14,083 nucleotides of DNA, taken from NCBI GenBank assembly GCA_945901195.1, contig CAMDKB010000059.1:1-14083 (forward strand), read 5' to 3'. The stretch comes from Rhizobium sp. Q54. Lineage in GTDB: Bacteria; Pseudomonadota; Alphaproteobacteria; Rhizobiales; Beijerinckiaceae. Both the position numbers and the translations under genes were made by a program. Of this stretch, positions 13,371 through 14,083 are shown piece by piece. Each line of letters starts with the position of its first letter. The first letter of the stretch is position 1. The notes beneath the pieces are model-generated. The model made no database searches and was not told where the DNA came from. It saw nothing but the letters and a program-made list of their open reading frames with translations.

Positions 13371-13939
13371 GCCTCAAAGACCTTGCACGCGCAGCGCTGG
13401 CAAAGAGCTGTCCCAGTGTCCCAGTCCCTAGCCGTGGGACAGTGGGACACCAAGGGCGGACGGATGCGCACACGATTTCCGAAAGGGACAAGCCGATTGC
13501 TTCACGCAATACAGCTAGCCCCGCTGGGACAATTGGGACGCTTGGGACAAACGGGACAGTTGGGACAACTGGGACAGGCGTCACAAGGCAGCCGGTATTC
13601 GAGACGCTGCCGCCTTCACCGGAGCCCGATGCCTACACATTAGCAGAGCGCGAGGCGCTGGCGGCGGATCGATGCCCGCCGGTATTTCTGACGGCTTGGG
13701 CGCGCCTCCAGCTTGTGCGGCCCCGCTGGGCTCTGGAGGGCGAATGGCGGGAAGCGATCGACGGGGCCGGGCGATTTCTGGACCAATGGGGCGATGACGC
13801 AGTTGCAATCGGTTGGCCTGCGGATGAGATTTTCGATCGCCACGGCCTCGCCTTCGCCTTAATGGGAGCAAATGTTCGAGCGCTAGGTCCGCACCATGCC
13901 GACTTGGATGACGGGCGCAGATTTATGAGGCGTTACTAG
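13367..13939 (+). CDS. Hypothetical protein with iteron-like repeats inside its gene
   Basis: A 190-residue protein coupled to the ATPase (ATGA overlap, GGGAGG six bases upstream). Residues ~1-12 form a helix. Residues ~14-70 are low complexity: SCPSVPVPSRGTVGHQG and then a Gly-Thr repeat of three-residue units (GTIGTLGTNGTVGTTGTG), the translation of DNA repeats rather than an obvious fold. The C-terminal part (~85-190) looks like a normal globular domain: AYTLAEREALAADRCPPVFL, AWARLQLVRPRWALEGEWRE, AIDGAGRFLDQWGDDAVAIG, WPADEIFDRHGLAFALMGAN. The C-terminal domain occurs near RepA-like genes in alphaproteobacterial elements as a hypothetical protein (memory, not certain). The gene may serve twice: coding a protein and carrying a replication or partition site. 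Confidence 0.75.
   Translation: MSLKDLARAALAKSCPSVPVPSRGTVGHQGRTDAHTISERDKPIASRNTASPAGTIGTLGTNGTVGTTGTGVTRQPVFETLPPSPEPDAYTLAEREALAADRCPPVFLTAWARLQLVRPRWALEGEWREAIDGAGRFLDQWGDDAVAIGWPADEIFDRHGLAFALMGANVRALGPHHADLDDGRRFMRRY
13409..13449. repeat. 15-bp inverted repeat of the GGGAC motif
   Basis: TGTCCCAGTGTCCCA (13409-13423) and TGGGACAGTGGGACA (13435-13449) are inverted copies with 14 of 15 bases matching, separated by 11 bases. Each arm holds two motif copies eight bases apart. A further GTCCC lies in the loop (13424-13428). It lies within the coding sequence of the last island gene. Confidence 0.9.
13526..13575 (+). repeat. Six tandem GGGAC units with 9-bp period (iteron-like)
   Basis: GGGAC occurs at 13526, 13535, 13544, 13553, 13562 and 13571, exactly nine bases apart, with the consensus GGGACAATT varying in the last four bases. 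A lone copy is at 13485. Since 9 is a multiple of 3 the array keeps the frame and codes for Gly-Thr triplets. Tandem short repeats next to a RepA-like gene are typical of iterons. Confidence 0.9.
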
Positions 13940-14031
13940 CAGCCTGTCGGACTTAACTTGTCCTGGCGGCGGGGCAAGGGCAAGCGTAGAATCATACTGT
14001 TGATTCTTTCCCTCTGACGAGCGGCCCTTTG

Positions 14032-14083
14032 ATGAGCAATTTTCGCACGATTGATCGCGGGACGGGTTTTCTTCTGCCGCCGT
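14032..14083 (+). CDS. IS1182/IS5-like transposase, N-terminal start, runs off window
   Basis: The final 17 codons read MSNFRTIDRGTGFLLPP, the opening of transposases of the IS1182 group within the IS5-like DDE family (typically followed by SVDEWLPE.HLARF). Only the start is visible, so intactness is unknown. The 92 bases before it (13940-14031) should contain the left IS end; the sequence starting near 13941 with GCCTGTCGGACTTAAC is a candidate end, but no partner is available to prove it. The IS lies just after the last island gene and may interrupt or cap the island. Confidence 0.65.
   Translation, partial: MSNFRTIDRGTGFLLPP

Noticed and set aside
13409..13575. CRISPR array
   Set aside because: The repeats are 9 bp with no spacers and lie within an open reading frame; there are no cas genes.

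Overview
The window looks like an accessory region of an alphaproteobacterial chromosome. This is inferred from GC-rich coding, from P4-type integrases, from IS630- and IS1182-like transposase ends, and from remnants resembling Rhizobiales/Sphingomonadales accessory genes. No species can be named from the sequence alone. It has three parts: a graveyard of gene fragments (1-1413), a large exported protein inside an inverted-repeat frame with more fragments around it (1516-8168), and two divergent integrases, the second heading a compact replicon-like island (8255-13939). An insertion sequence starts at the right edge.

Positions 1-1413 hold a partial IS630-like transposase (-), the C-terminal end of a tyrosine integrase (+), the C-terminal part of a DUF2971-like protein (-), a frameshifted piece of a type III-like restriction helicase (Res, -) and the C-terminus of an O-methyltransferase (+). 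None is a whole gene.

Positions 1516-1597 and 7409-7490 are 82-bp inverted repeats, 74/82 identical by hand alignment. They enclose 5.8 kb containing one intact gene on the minus strand, a 1588-residue secreted protein. Its architecture is signal peptide, probable beta-rich N-terminal domain, 17-Gly hinge, three DUF11-like domains, three DUF5979-like domains and five four-cysteine modules. Behind it lie a C-terminal NRAMP transporter fragment and an unrecognised ORF fragment. Outside the right repeat come nested palindromes, an N-terminal serine-recombinase stub, and the first ~65 codons of a type III-like modification methylase (Mod). Mod (7966-8168) and Res (868-1233) share the minus strand in the order of a mod-res operon, so the material between them may be an insertion and deletion scar in that operon.

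Positions 8255-13939 hold two P4-type tyrosine integrases reading away from a shared ~320-bp region. That region carries inverted and direct repeats and a 16-bp sequence like a tRNA 3' end. To the right follow a basic hypothetical protein, an AlpA-type DNA-binding protein, two small proteins, a RecA-fold ATPase with C-terminal helix-turn-helix (RepA-like), and a protein whose gene holds six perfect 9-bp-period GGGAC units plus a 15-bp inverted repeat of the same motif. The AlpA-to-end genes overlap at stop/start codons and look translationally coupled. An integrase, AlpA regulator, RepA-like ATPase and iteron-like repeats together suggest an integrated satellite-like element able to replicate. 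This is the most interesting part of the window. Its cargo and far end are not visible; a transposase begins at 14032.
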